From assembly GCA_020636675.1 (NCBI GenBank), contig JACJXK010000004.1, forward strand, positions 66,725 through 130,724: DNA of 64,000 nt. The letters are read 5' to 3'. Of the stretch, positions 41,606 through 50,031 are shown piece after piece; the first letter of the stretch is position 1; every line of letters starts with the position of its first letter. A program made the translations under genes and the position numbers. The stretch is from Prevotellaceae bacterium (GTDB lineage: Bacteria; Bacteroidota; Bacteroidia; Bacteroidales; Paludibacteraceae). Under the pieces are notes generated by a model. The model was not told where the DNA came from and searched no databases. It was given only the letters and a program-made list of their open reading frames with translations.

Positions 41606-43230
41606 AGGGTGTTTCTACAGTGATAGGATGGATTTGTGCGAATAGTAAGGGATTCCGTTCCCGAATGCTTCTCTCTGGTTTGGCGGGGGTGCTGCAGATA
41701 GTATGCGGGCTCGCATTTATCTGGGTCTCTAAGTTGGCAATCGATTCGGCCACGGGGCACGCTACGTGTCCTTTGTGGCAGACGGGCGGGTTGTTGGCAT
41801 TGTTTATGGCCGGTAATCTGACCCTTTCGGCTTTTCAGATTTGGATCAAGGATGTTTCGACGGTCGAGGTGCAGAACCGTCTTCATGGAGAGTGCATGCG
41901 GCAGCTGTTGCATGAACGGTGGAATGGGCGCGAACGCCTGCATACTGGCGATGTGCTGAACCGATTGGAGCAGGATGTCAAGGATTTGGTGACTCTTTAT
42001 GTCGATTCGGTGCCATCTGTCTTTGTTATGTCGATTCAGTTTTTGGCTTCATTTGTGTTCCTTCTCTATCTGGATTCCAAGTTGGCGTTTGTTCTGTTGG
42101 CGATCATGCCATTCTTTATATTGGTAAGCAAACTGTATTTTTTCCGTATGCGGAGTCTGAACAAGGAGACCCGTTCTAGTGATAGCTTCATCCAGTCGTT
42201 GATGCAGGAGACGATGCAGCACCGTATGGTGGCCAAGGCACTTTGTATGGAGCACTCGGTGTTGGAGCGTCTGCGTCATTCCCAGTCAGATCTACTTTCC
42301 CAAACCAAGCGGAAGACGGGCTTCTCCATCTTCTCCCGTGTCATGGTGATGGTCGGATTCGCAACTGGCTATATTGTCACATTCCTTTGGGGAGCATGGC
42401 AGCTGCAGGCGGGTCTGATTTCATTTGGTGTTATGACGGCATTTCTGCAGTTGGTGGGACAGATACAGCGTCCTGTCTTCGAAATGGCCCGTATGGTGCC
42501 TACTGTGATTACGGCCTTTACGGCCTCCGAACGGCTGATGGAGTTGCAGGATGCACCGCAAGAGGCGGAGGCGGAGGGGCGTCTTCTGCCTGGGCAGATA
42601 GGTGTCCGTTTGGAAAATATTCGGTTCGGGTATGAAGATGGTAATAGGTATATATATAATGGATATTCATACGATTTCAAACCGGGCAGTTTCACTGCTA
42701 TAATAGGAGAGACGGGTTCCGGTAAAACCACGATGACCCGTCTGTTGCTGGCCTTGTTGCAACCCGAAGCGGGTTCGGTTCGGCTGTACGGCTCGGACGG
42801 GGAGGTGGTGGCGTCGGCTCAGGCACGTTGTAATTTCTCCTATATGCCACAGGGCAACACACTGTTTAGTGGTACTGTCCGTGATAATCTGCGGATGGGC
42901 AATCCGGTGGCGACAGATGCGGAGATGTTGGAGGCTTTGCATGTGGCGGTGGCCGATTTTGTGTTGGAACTGCCGTTGGGGCTGGATGCCCCGTGCGGTG
43001 AGATGGGCGGCGGTTTCTCGGAAGGACAGGCGCAGCGTATTGCCATCGCCCGTTCGTTACTAGGGAAAGGTGCCATTTATCTGTTGGATGAGGCTACCTC
43101 CGCATTGGACGAGGAGACGGAGCGTCTCTTCCTTGTGCGTTTCATGCAATACAGAAAAGGCAAGACCGTTTTGTTCGTCACGCACCGTAAGGCCGTTTGC
43201 AATCTCTGCGATGAAGTGATTCGGTTGTGA
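41602..43230 (+). CDS. ABC exporter, fused membrane and ATPase domains
   Basis: 542 residues from the ATG at 41602, which overlaps the previous stop (ATGA) and follows AAGGGAG. About six membrane helices span residues 20-290 and the ATPase has IIGETGSGKTTMTRLLLALL (Walker A), a divergent signature GGGFSEGQAQRIAIARSLLG (FSEGQ for LSGGQ) and AIYLLDEATSALDEET (Walker B). No C39 peptidase domain, so leader removal would fall to the separate S24/S26 peptidase. Last gene of the operon, followed by a hairpin terminator. Likely exports the peptide or other product of the cluster. Confidence 0.9.
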   Translation: MKGVSTVIGWICANSKGFRSRMLLSGLAGVLQIVCGLAFIWVSKLAIDSATGHATCPLWQTGGLLALFMAGNLTLSAFQIWIKDVSTVEVQNRLHGECMRQLLHERWNGRERLHTGDVLNRLEQDVKDLVTLYVDSVPSVFVMSIQFLASFVFLLYLDSKLAFVLLAIMPFFILVSKLYFFRMRSLNKETRSSDSFIQSLMQETMQHRMVAKALCMEHSVLERLRHSQSDLLSQTKRKTGFSIFSRVMVMVGFATGYIVTFLWGAWQLQAGLISFGVMTAFLQLVGQIQRPVFEMARMVPTVITAFTASERLMELQDAPQEAEAEGRLLPGQIGVRLENIRFGYEDGNRYIYNGYSYDFKPGSFTAIIGETGSGKTTMTRLLLALLQPEAGSVRLYGSDGEVVASAQARCNFSYMPQGNTLFSGTVRDNLRMGNPVATDAEMLEALHVAVADFVLELPLGLDAPCGEMGGGFSEGQAQRIAIARSLLGKGAIYLLDEATSALDEETERLFLVRFMQYRKGKTVLFVTHRKAVCNLCDEVIRL

Positions 43231-43268
43231 ATTATAGTTCTGCGATAGGTGTGATATGTGATAGATTA

Positions 43269-43307
43269 GGCATCCTGTTTCAAAAAACGGGATGCCCCTG
43301 TTTTTTC
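43269..43307 (+). terminator. Terminator of the HPrK-PqqD-ABC operon
   Basis: GGCATCCTGTTT pairs with AAACGGGATGCC (one G-U pair), followed by CCTG and six T residues. Lies 38 bp after the ABC gene. Confidence 0.75.
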
Positions 43308-43389
43308 GTAATTTCTTTTGTTTGCCGATAATATTCAAAAAAGAGATAACTTTTATGCAAAAAAATGACCATCATATTGAGAATATACA

Positions 43390-43397
43390 TAAATTTG
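43390..43397 (+). promoter_or_regulatory. -7 promoter element (TAAATTTG) of argR
   Basis: Exact TAnnTTTG match; predicted transcript start near 43402, about 100 nt before the argR start codon and directly next to the ARG-box-like palindrome. Confidence 0.55.
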
Positions 43398-43405
43398 CAG
43401 CGTTT

Positions 43406-43423
43406 TTTGAATAAATATTCGCA
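43406..43423. promoter_or_regulatory. ARG-box-like operator overlapping the argR transcript start
   Basis: TTTGAATAAATATTCGCA fits the ArgR consensus wnTGAATwwwwATTCAnw with a single mismatch in the core (G for A). It lies a few bases after the -7 element, where a bound repressor would block initiation. A second, weaker palindrome CGAAATATATTCG is at 43447-43459. Suggests autoregulation of argR and control of the downstream genes. Confidence 0.6.
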
Positions 43424-43502
43424 GCGCCCGTTATGGATATGGTGTGCGAAATATATTCGGGAAACTTAATATATTAATGATATTTTGATTTAATTTGTCA
43501 GC

Positions 43503-43970
43503 GTGAAAAACAAGACGAAGAGATTTGCAGCCATTAAGGAGGTCATCCAGACATCAGATGTTGGTAATCAGGAAGATCTGCTCAAATTATTGTCAGACCG
43601 AGGGTTTGAGGTCACACAGGCCACGCTTTCTCGCGACTTGAAGCAACTGAAGGTTGCCAAAATCACAAATGCGTCTGGCGAGTATGTGTATCGGTTGTCG
43701 CAGCAGACAAAAGGTAGCGAGGCGAAACCGAATTCGTTCGTGTCGCCTAGCGTTCATGTCTCCATTGATTTTTCCGGAAATGTGGCCGTTCTACATACGC
43801 GTGCGGGATATGCGAGCGGATTGGCCTACGAGATAGATGAGAAGGGTGGGGATGTGGTCATTGGTACAGTTGCCGGCGAGGACACGATAATTGCCGTCAT
43901 GAAAGAGAATGTTTCCAAGGAACGGGTGATACAGGTTTTGTCTGGTTTCATTCCTTCATTGGAGAGTTGA
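43503..43970 (+). CDS. argR: Arginine repressor ArgR
   Basis: 155 residues, GTG start at 43503. Winged-helix N-terminus with the family signature GFEVTQATLSRDLKQLKVAK and a C-terminal oligomerisation/arginine-binding domain ending GTVAGEDTIIAVMKENV. ArgR hexamers bind ARG boxes when arginine is present. Lies upstream of an acetyltransferase and argG with an ARG-box-like site in its own promoter. Confidence 0.93.
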   Translation: MKNKTKRFAAIKEVIQTSDVGNQEDLLKLLSDRGFEVTQATLSRDLKQLKVAKITNASGEYVYRLSQQTKGSEAKPNSFVSPSVHVSIDFSGNVAVLHTRAGYASGLAYEIDEKGGDVVIGTVAGEDTIIAVMKENVSKERVIQVLSGFIPSLES

Positions 43971-44033
43971 GAAGAGGGGAAAATAAACAATAAAAGATAA
44001 GAAAATAAGTTTCTTGTTAAAACAAAAATAGAC

Positions 44034-44687
44034 ATGGATCAGGATCAGGAAATTAAGATTATGGTGGCCGATGAAAGCCATATCGGTTATGTTGATACCA
44101 TTCTTGACACGATAGAGAAGGCAGCCAAAGTTCGTGGAACGGGAATTGCCAAGAGATCGCCAGAGTATGTAAAAGATAAAATTAGAGAAGGAAAGGCTAT
44201 TATTGCCTTGTGTGGTGATGATTTCGCAGGTTTCTGCTATATTGAATCGTGGAGCAATAAGCAATATGCAGCTAATTCGGGTCTTATTGTTCCGGAGAAG
44301 TTCAGAGGCCATGGTTTGGCTAAGAAGATAAAGAAATTCTCTTTCGAACTTTCGAGAAAGAAATTCCCTGATGCGAAGCTGTTCGGTTTGACATCCGGAG
44401 CAGCTGTTATGAAGATCAACACCGAGTTGGGTTACGTGCCTGTCACCTTTGCCGATCTTACAGACGACGACGCATTCTGGAAAGGATGTGAAGGTTGCAT
44501 CAATTTCGATGTGTTGAAAAGGACCAACCGCAGATATTGCATCTGTACGGCTATGTTGTACGATCCGCATTTGCATGAGAAGGACGAGCATAATGCTGCA
44601 TCTGAGGCTCAGGAAGACGACAAGGGCTTTATGGCTTCTCTTGTCGATCTTGTCAGAAAAAGAATAAATACGAAAAAAGGAAAATAA
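44034..44687 (+). CDS. GNAT-family acetyltransferase in the arginine operon
   Basis: 217 residues. GNAT motif A is LIVPEKFRGHGLAKKI (R-x-x-G-x-A type acyl-CoA loop), preceded by AGFCYIESW and followed by GLTSGAAVMKINTELGYVPV. It lies between argR and argG, with its TAA directly before the argG start. It may be the N-acyl-glutamate synthase that starts arginine synthesis; Bacteroidota are known to use N-succinyl intermediates in this pathway, so the acyl donor could be acetyl- or succinyl-CoA. That role is inference from position. The C-terminal ~50 residues are charged and variable. Confidence 0.75.
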   Translation: MDQDQEIKIMVADESHIGYVDTILDTIEKAAKVRGTGIAKRSPEYVKDKIREGKAIIALCGDDFAGFCYIESWSNKQYAANSGLIVPEKFRGHGLAKKIKKFSFELSRKKFPDAKLFGLTSGAAVMKINTELGYVPVTFADLTDDDAFWKGCEGCINFDVLKRTNRRYCICTAMLYDPHLHEKDEHNAASEAQEDDKGFMASLVDLVRKRINTKKGK

Positions 44688-44690
44688 GTG

Positions 44691-45896
44691 ATGAAGAAAA
44701 AAGTAGTAGTAGCATTCAGCGGAGGTCTTGATACCTCTTTCACCGTAATGTACCTTGCCAAAGAAAAGGGTTACGAGGTTTATGCAGCTTGTGCCAATAC
44801 GGGAGGATTCAGCGACGAACAGCTGAAGAAGAACGAGGAAAACGCATATAAGCTCGGTGCTGTTAAGTATGTGACTATTGACGTCACGAAAGAGTATTAT
44901 GAGAAGAGCCTGAAGTTTATGGTCTTCGGTAATGTGCTCAGAAACGGCACTTATCCTATCTCTGTCTCTTCTGAACGTATTTTCCAAGGAATGGCCATCG
45001 CCCGTTATGCTAATGAGATAGGTGCGGATGCCATTGCTCACGGTTCGACTGGAGCCGGAAATGACCAGGTGCGTTTCGATATGACCTTCTTAGTCATGGC
45101 TCCGGGTGTGGAAATCATTACCCTGACTCGTGACATGGCTTTGACCCGCCAATACGAGATCGATTATTTGAACGAGCATGGTTTTGCTGCGGATTGGACA
45201 AAATTGAAATACTCTTATAATGTGGGTATTTGGGGTACTTCCATCTGTGGAGGTGAAATCCTTGATTCTAAGCAGGGATTGCCAGAGTCTGCCTATCTGA
45301 AGCAGGTTACTAAGCAAGGCAGCGAGCTGCTGAAGATTGGTTTCAAAAATGGTGAAATCTGTTCGGTGAACGGCGTTGAATATAACGACAAAATAGAGGC
45401 CATCCAACAGGTGGAGGAGATCGGTGCAGCATACGGAATAGGCCGCGATATGCACGTAGGAGATACGATTGTCGGTATCAAAGGCCGTGTAGGTTTTGAG
45501 GCTGCTGCTCCTATGTTGATTATCGGAGCCCATAAGTTCTTGGAGAAATATACCTTGAGCAAGTGGCAGCAGTATTGGAAGGATCAGGTTGCCAACTGGT
45601 ACGGAATGTTCCTTCACGAGTCTCAGTATCTGGAGCCTGTTATGCGTGACATAGAGGCTATGCTTCTTGAGTCTCAGCGTAACGTAAACGGAGAGGTTAC
45701 ATTGGAGGTTCGTCCTTTGTCATTCTCTACGGTAGGTGTTGATTCTGCTGATGATCTTGTCAAGACTAAGTTTGGTGAATATGGTGAGATGAACAAGGGT
45801 TGGACTTCTGAGGAGGCAAAGGGCTTCATCAAGGTTACTTCAACTCCGCTTCGTGTATACTATGCTAACCATAAGGACGAGGCTAAGAACATCTAA
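44691..45896 (+). CDS. argG: Argininosuccinate synthase ArgG
   Basis: 401 residues from the ATG at 44691 (a GTG directly before it is possible). Joins citrulline and aspartate with ATP. The PP-loop AFSGGLDTSFTVMYLA and the substrate segments IAHGSTGAGNDQVRFDMTFL and YSYNVGIWGTSICGGEILDS are intact. Follows the GNAT gene without a gap and ends at a strong terminator, so argR-GNAT-argG forms one unit; other arg genes are elsewhere. Confidence 0.95.
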   Translation: MKKKVVVAFSGGLDTSFTVMYLAKEKGYEVYAACANTGGFSDEQLKKNEENAYKLGAVKYVTIDVTKEYYEKSLKFMVFGNVLRNGTYPISVSSERIFQGMAIARYANEIGADAIAHGSTGAGNDQVRFDMTFLVMAPGVEIITLTRDMALTRQYEIDYLNEHGFAADWTKLKYSYNVGIWGTSICGGEILDSKQGLPESAYLKQVTKQGSELLKIGFKNGEICSVNGVEYNDKIEAIQQVEEIGAAYGIGRDMHVGDTIVGIKGRVGFEAAAPMLIIGAHKFLEKYTLSKWQQYWKDQVANWYGMFLHESQYLEPVMRDIEAMLLESQRNVNGEVTLEVRPLSFSTVGVDSADDLVKTKFGEYGEMNKGWTSEEAKGFIKVTSTPLRVYYANHKDEAKNI

Positions 45897-45916
45897 CATA
45901 TAGATTGAGTCATAAG

Positions 45917-45951
45917 AAAGGGTTGTCCGTCGGGGCAACCCTTTTCTTTTT
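45917..45951 (+). terminator. Terminator of the argR-argG operon
   Basis: AAAGGGTTGTCC pairs with GGGCAACCCTTT around a GTCG loop and is followed by TCTTTTT. Lies 20 bp after argG. Confidence 0.8.
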
Positions 45952-46052
45952 GCCCCATGAACAATAGATCCTGCTTGTATGTTTCTCCCTCGTGTGAAAT
46001 ATATTTTGGATATAGAAGCTTCGCCATTATTGCCGGAGTTGTTCCTATTTTG

Positions 46053-46060
46053 TATTTTTG
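46053..46060 (+). promoter_or_regulatory. -7 promoter element (TATTTTTG) for the DUF2141 gene
   Basis: Exact TAnnTTTG match about 110 bp before the chosen start codon at 46170. Confidence 0.4.
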
Positions 46061-46169
46061 TTTCTCGTATCCGTAATGATTAGGATAAGTGTGGATGGTT
46101 GATGTGCAAACATCGTGAGGCTATATCTTTTCTGTCTTGCGTCGGGGGTTCTTGATAAAATTTGAATGT

Positions 46170-46604
46170 ATGAAAGTTAGACCGTTCTGTTTATTGGTCC
46201 TCTTTATTGGACTTTTGAGTACGTCTGTTTCTTCGCAAACGGAAGATCGACGCTGTCTGTTGACAATCTATTTTGATACTCCGGCCCAGGCGGCTGGCAA
46301 AATATATTTTCTGGTGTTTAATGACGCTAAGACATTTGGAAAAGAGAAAGAGGCTTACAACTCGGCCATTGTGGAACCTCCTCAGGTGGCTATCACCCTG
46401 CCTTATGGCACGTATGCCATTACTTGTTTCCAAAGCACGGATGGCGATGGAAATTTGAAAACTAATTTTATGGGAATTCCGAAAGAGCCCGTTGGTGCAT
46501 CCAACAACCCGACGTTGATGGGGGCTCCGAAGTGGAGCAACACCTCCTTTGTCGTAAACAGACCACAGCAGAGTATCCGGATAACGCTGAAGAAACTGTT
46601 CTGA
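46170..46604 (+). CDS. DUF2141 secreted protein
   Basis: 144 residues from the ATG at 46170, chosen because it opens the signal peptide MKVRPFCLLVLFIGLLSTSV. The mature part (LTIYFDTPAQAAGKIYFLVF, YGTYAITCFQSTDGDGNLKT, NFMGIPKEPVGASNNP) matches DUF2141, a small beta-sandwich of unknown function widespread in Bacteroidota periplasms. Monocistronic by appearance. No function can be assigned. Confidence 0.8.
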   Translation: MKVRPFCLLVLFIGLLSTSVSSQTEDRRCLLTIYFDTPAQAAGKIYFLVFNDAKTFGKEKEAYNSAIVEPPQVAITLPYGTYAITCFQSTDGDGNLKTNFMGIPKEPVGASNNPTLMGAPKWSNTSFVVNRPQQSIRITLKKLF

Positions 46605-46715
46605 CAGGTGGCCGATGACACATTGCCTGTCATCCATGTTGCCGGAACCTTTTGGAATTTCTGGCAGAGAATTTATTGTTGAATAACAAAACTTACTTTA
46701 TATTACACATAAAAT

Positions 46716-47822
46716 ATGGACATCCGAGATTATTTTGATAAGCCCTCGAAGATAGATCCGGAATTTTCTTATATTCCGGAGTCTGATACGTTTGTATCCA
46801 AACTTGTTTCAGAAAATTATAATGTGGCGTTGGTCGGAGTTCGCTTCGAGTCGGGTTCCGCCAACAAAGGTTGTGATGTGGCTCCTGATGAGATACGCAA
46901 GCATCTGTATGCTTTGCGGGGAATGGATAAATTGCGGATTGTGGATTTGGGCAATATAAAGAAGGGGGAGAAGGCTAGTGACGTTTATTATGCTTTGCGC
47001 GATGTGGTGTCCGAACTGCTCTCTAACGGGATCGTACCCGTGGTGATGGGTGGCTCTCAAGATCTTTCGCTTTCCATCTTTGAGGGAATGAAAGAGAAGA
47101 AGACGGATCTCAATCTGGGGTTTGTTGATTCGAGGGTAGATGTGGGGATGGGCGACGTCCCTTTCTGTTCGTCTACTTATCTGAATAAAATCTTGGACGA
47201 TGAGAAGTTGTTCCGTCTGGATTTGATTGGCTATCAGAACTATTTCTGTTCGAATGCACAACTCATGGAGCTGAAGAACCGCAATCATTGGGGTATGCGC
47301 TTAGGCACCTTACGTGCTGATTTGGGCAAGTCGGAGCCTATTTTTCGTGATTGCGATTTCGTGAGTGTCGACATGTCTGTTGTTCGTCAGAGCGATGCTC
47401 CTGGAAATGCGCAGCCTGTGCCAAATGGGTTGTTTGGAGAGGAAATCTGTCAGCTTGCACGTTATGCTGGTTTCAGTGACAGGATATCTGCCTTTGGCGT
47501 CTTTGAGACAAATCCATTTTTTGACAATAATGGACAGACCTCCGCTTTGGCGGCGGAGATAATATGGCATTTTTTGGAGGCTTATGGCAACCGTTACGGC
47601 GATTATCCTAAGCGCGAGCTCTCTACTTATATGAAATATGTGGTTCCTGATATGGATGGTGACGGCGAGATGGTTTTCTATAATAACAACTTGAACAATA
47701 GGTGGTGGATCGAGATTCCTACGAGAAGGGGATTGCGGGTCTTCTCTTGTTCTTATCAGGATTATCGTTTGGCTAAAGGAAATCAGATTCCGGACATCTG
47801 GATGATGTATTATTTGAAATAG
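46716..47822 (+). CDS. Arginase/formimidoylglutamase-fold protein lacking metal-binding His
   Basis: 368 residues with the ureohydrolase fold (NYNVALVGVRFESGSANKGC, GCDVAPDEIRKHLYAL). At the three metal-binding sites the sequence departs from the family: GGSQD (about 112-116) for GGDHS, DSRVD (138-142) for DAHxD, and SVDMSVVRQSDAPG for SxDxDxxDP. Loss of both His ligands and part of the acidic set makes hydrolase activity unlikely. Proteins like this recur in Bacteroidota and may have a non-enzymatic role; unknown. Lies after argG and DUF2141 but with its own leader. Confidence 0.75.
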   Translation: MDIRDYFDKPSKIDPEFSYIPESDTFVSKLVSENYNVALVGVRFESGSANKGCDVAPDEIRKHLYALRGMDKLRIVDLGNIKKGEKASDVYYALRDVVSELLSNGIVPVVMGGSQDLSLSIFEGMKEKKTDLNLGFVDSRVDVGMGDVPFCSSTYLNKILDDEKLFRLDLIGYQNYFCSNAQLMELKNRNHWGMRLGTLRADLGKSEPIFRDCDFVSVDMSVVRQSDAPGNAQPVPNGLFGEEICQLARYAGFSDRISAFGVFETNPFFDNNGQTSALAAEIIWHFLEAYGNRYGDYPKRELSTYMKYVVPDMDGDGEMVFYNNNLNNRWWIEIPTRRGLRVFSCSYQDYRLAKGNQIPDIWMMYYLK

Positions 47823-47864
47823 AACAACCGGAAATGCAAATGGGTTATAAGAAAAATAGCTTGG

Positions 47865-48145
47865 TGGGCTCAAAACATCTTTGTGTGGTCGGTTCCCTAT
47901 CCATCCAATCCATTATCCCGTAGGGATAACCTCTTTGTAGAAAAAGGATGATAGACGGGGGACTGCATTCCATCGGAATGCGCCAAAGTGTTCCGTAGCC
48001 GAAGATTGTTGGACAGGATTTGCAGGATGAAACAGGATGTTTTCAAGACACGCCACCATCGGCGGGAGGCGGTACGTGCCGCGCCTTCTGTATGGAAAAA
48101 GAGACAACACCTACGGCAATTTATCAAAAATCGTAATAAGTTATT
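47865..48145. repeat. Dispersed composite repeat, copy R4
   Basis: Contains TTATCCCGTAGGGATAACCT, CATTCCATCGGAATGCGCCA, GGACAGGATTTGCAGGATGA and TTTATCAAAAATCGTAATAA in the same order as the copy at 52055-52500. Two of the blocks are palindromic (CCCGTAGGG-like and TTCCATCGGAA). Adjoins the ISL3-like relic. Confidence 0.6.
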
Positions 48146-48147
48146 TG

Positions 48148-48570
48148 GGTCTGTGTTGAATCGTGTGGGTAACTTAATGAAAACAGTTGACTTTGTAACA
48201 TTAAGAGAAGTGAAGAATATCTGCCTTGGGGTTGAGACTGCTTCCAAGTCATGTTTGACGGAAAAAATCAGGCGGTAATAAAAACCTTCATTTCCAAATC
48301 GATCTCCAAAGATGTAGAGGGTTTGTCAACGATATTGGTCAAAAGCGCAAGGCCTATGACACGGAGAACAGAAAGCACACTAGTTCGGTATAATCACCAA
48401 TTTCACGTACTTGGGGGTGGGTGAACAACGGGATTCTTGAGTGACTTAAATTCTAGATACAATTGGTAAAACAGAGAGTCAGAGGATTTGCCGACATTGA
48501 CAACTTTATGAATATGGTGTACTATATCAATGGAGGCGAGAACTTTTTCTACCCACTCAAATCAACATAG
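48148..48570 (+). mobile_element. Decayed ISL3-like element
   Basis: Begins with a degenerate version of the terminal repeat of the element at 10926 (shared TTGAATCGTGTGGGTAACTT). A middle part shares TTCATTTCCAAATCGATCTC with that element. It ends with a coding relic, GFADIDNFMNMVYYINGGEN to a stop at 48570, similar to the IDNFIDMAY peptide there. Frames are broken in between and the right end is not clear. A dead transposase remnant. Confidence 0.45.
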
Positions 48571-48735
48571 ACCCAGTTATTTCTCTCGATTACTTAACGA
48601 CATTAATAGGACAAATAATAGAAGGATATGAGAATAGTAAATGATGCGATAAAATCGGAATCGGAGGTCCTGGGTGGTTTTAATCGATAATAGTACATTC
48701 CGGTACCTGGTTCACATGGGCATATTGTGTGGTTG
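48571..48735. other. Gene-free stretch after the ISL3-like relic
   Basis: No open frame or structure recognised; contains CTCTCGATTACTTAACGACA, an echo of the CGATTACTTAGT block of the dispersed repeats. Confidence 0.35.
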
Positions 48736-48737
48736 TC

Positions 48738-49730
48738 TTACATCTTGACAATCACCCTTCCTTGGTTCTTCCCCACTAGCATTTTGTCCACGTAATCGGG
48801 TATCTCCTCCATGCTGATCTCTTTGGCTATGTTTGTCCGGAATGGGTGGCTCCATTCGTGGGCAAAACGGTTCCAAATGATTTCCCGTGTCCTTGCCGGA
48901 CAATTCTGTGCTGTGATTCCTATCAGCCTTACTCCTCTGATGATGAAAGGGTAGGAGGATAGATGGAGTGAGGTCGAGGCCACGTTGCCGCAAGTGGTCA
49001 CGGTGGCGAATAAGCGGGTGCTCTTGAGCATGTTCTCCAACAAAGGGCCTCCCGTCGTGTCGATTCCTCCGCTCCATTCTCCGTGGAGTAGCATCTTGTC
49101 CGTCCGTTTCCCGAACTCTTCCCGAGTTCGTATCTCTTTCGCTCCTAAATCGTGTAAAAAGTCGTAAGCGTGTGCTTTGCCTGTGATGGCGGTCACCTCG
49201 TATCCCAGTTTGGAAAGGAGGGCCACCGCCAGACTACCCACACCTCCGGTTGCCCCACTCACAACGACAGGTCCGTCTTCGAGTTTCGTTTGTTCGGAGA
49301 GGTAAAATACGGATAGCCCGGTTGTCAGACCTGCTGTGCCGAGAATGGCAGCCTCCCGCATGGAGAGCCCTTGTGGCAAACGGATGGCCCATTCGGAAGG
49401 AAACTGTGCATATTCGGCGAATCCTCCGTCCATGTTTGTCCCAAATTCATATCCGGTGACGATGACCTCGTCGCCTACCGAGAAATTGCTTTTCCCGCTC
49501 TTCTCCACAATGCCAACGGCATCGATGCCCGGTGTGTGCGGATAGTTGCGCGTCACGCCTTTGTTGCCTTTCACGGAAAGTGCATCTTTGTAGTTGATGG
49601 AGCTGTAGCATACTTTGATGGTTAGGTCGCCGTGGTTCAGCTCGGCTAATTTCTTGCTCTTCACGGAAGACAGAAACTCTCCTTCTGCTGTCTCTTCCGT
49701 AACGAATGCCTTAAACTCCCGGTTTTCCAT
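48738..49730 (-). CDS. YhdH/YhfP-family quinone oxidoreductase (AcuI-like)
   Basis: 330 residues of the medium-chain dehydrogenase/reductase superfamily without the catalytic zinc. Segments: SINYKDALSVKGNKGVTRNY, PGIDAVGIVEKSGKSNFSVG, and the NADPH fold VVVSGATGGVGSLAVALLSK. The family includes acrylyl-CoA reductase AcuI. Monocistronic, divergent from the GH51 gene. Physiological substrate not determinable. Confidence 0.85.
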   Translation of the reverse strand: MENREFKAFVTEETAEGEFLSSVKSKKLAELNHGDLTIKVCYSSINYKDALSVKGNKGVTRNYPHTPGIDAVGIVEKSGKSNFSVGDEVIVTGYEFGTNMDGGFAEYAQFPSEWAIRLPQGLSMREAAILGTAGLTTGLSVFYLSEQTKLEDGPVVVSGATGGVGSLAVALLSKLGYEVTAITGKAHAYDFLHDLGAKEIRTREEFGKRTDKMLLHGEWSGGIDTTGGPLLENMLKSTRLFATVTTCGNVASTSLHLSSYPFIIRGVRLIGITAQNCPARTREIIWNRFAHEWSHPFRTNIAKEISMEEIPDYVDKMLVGKNQGRVIVKM

Positions 49731-49945
49731 ACGTTTCTAAATTTATGAATAGAAGGCAGCTTCTGTAGACTGTCGCTAATAGGGTTGATGATAAAACTAA
49801 ATATCCATTTAAACAAAATGGAGAAATGTAAGGTTTGCGGTCTTGTGAATTTTTTACGAGAGAAGAAATGAGCGTTTTAATCTTTGTTGGGAAGATTTTA
49901 GATACTGAATGATGTATGTCATTGACATTCATTCGAAATATTTCC

Positions 49946-49953
49946 TATTTTTG
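49946..49953 (+). promoter_or_regulatory. Promoter of the GH51 gene (TTGAC, 19 bp, TATTTTTG)
   Basis: Exact TAnnTTTG at 49946-49953 with TTGAC at 49922-49926 as -33 element, spaced 19 bp. Leader of about 75 nt. Confidence 0.55.
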
Positions 49954-50031
49954 AGAAAATAATTGGGACGGAAGGGTAACGGGTTCGACCTTCTCCCTTG
50001 CTGAACAAAACGGAACCTAACGCGATAAAAT

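Noticed and set aside
43956..45041. Long minus-strand open frame opposite the GNAT and argG genes
   Set aside because: Overlaps clear argR, GNAT and argG coding; composition is Leu/Ile/Phe/His-rich as expected for an antisense shadow.
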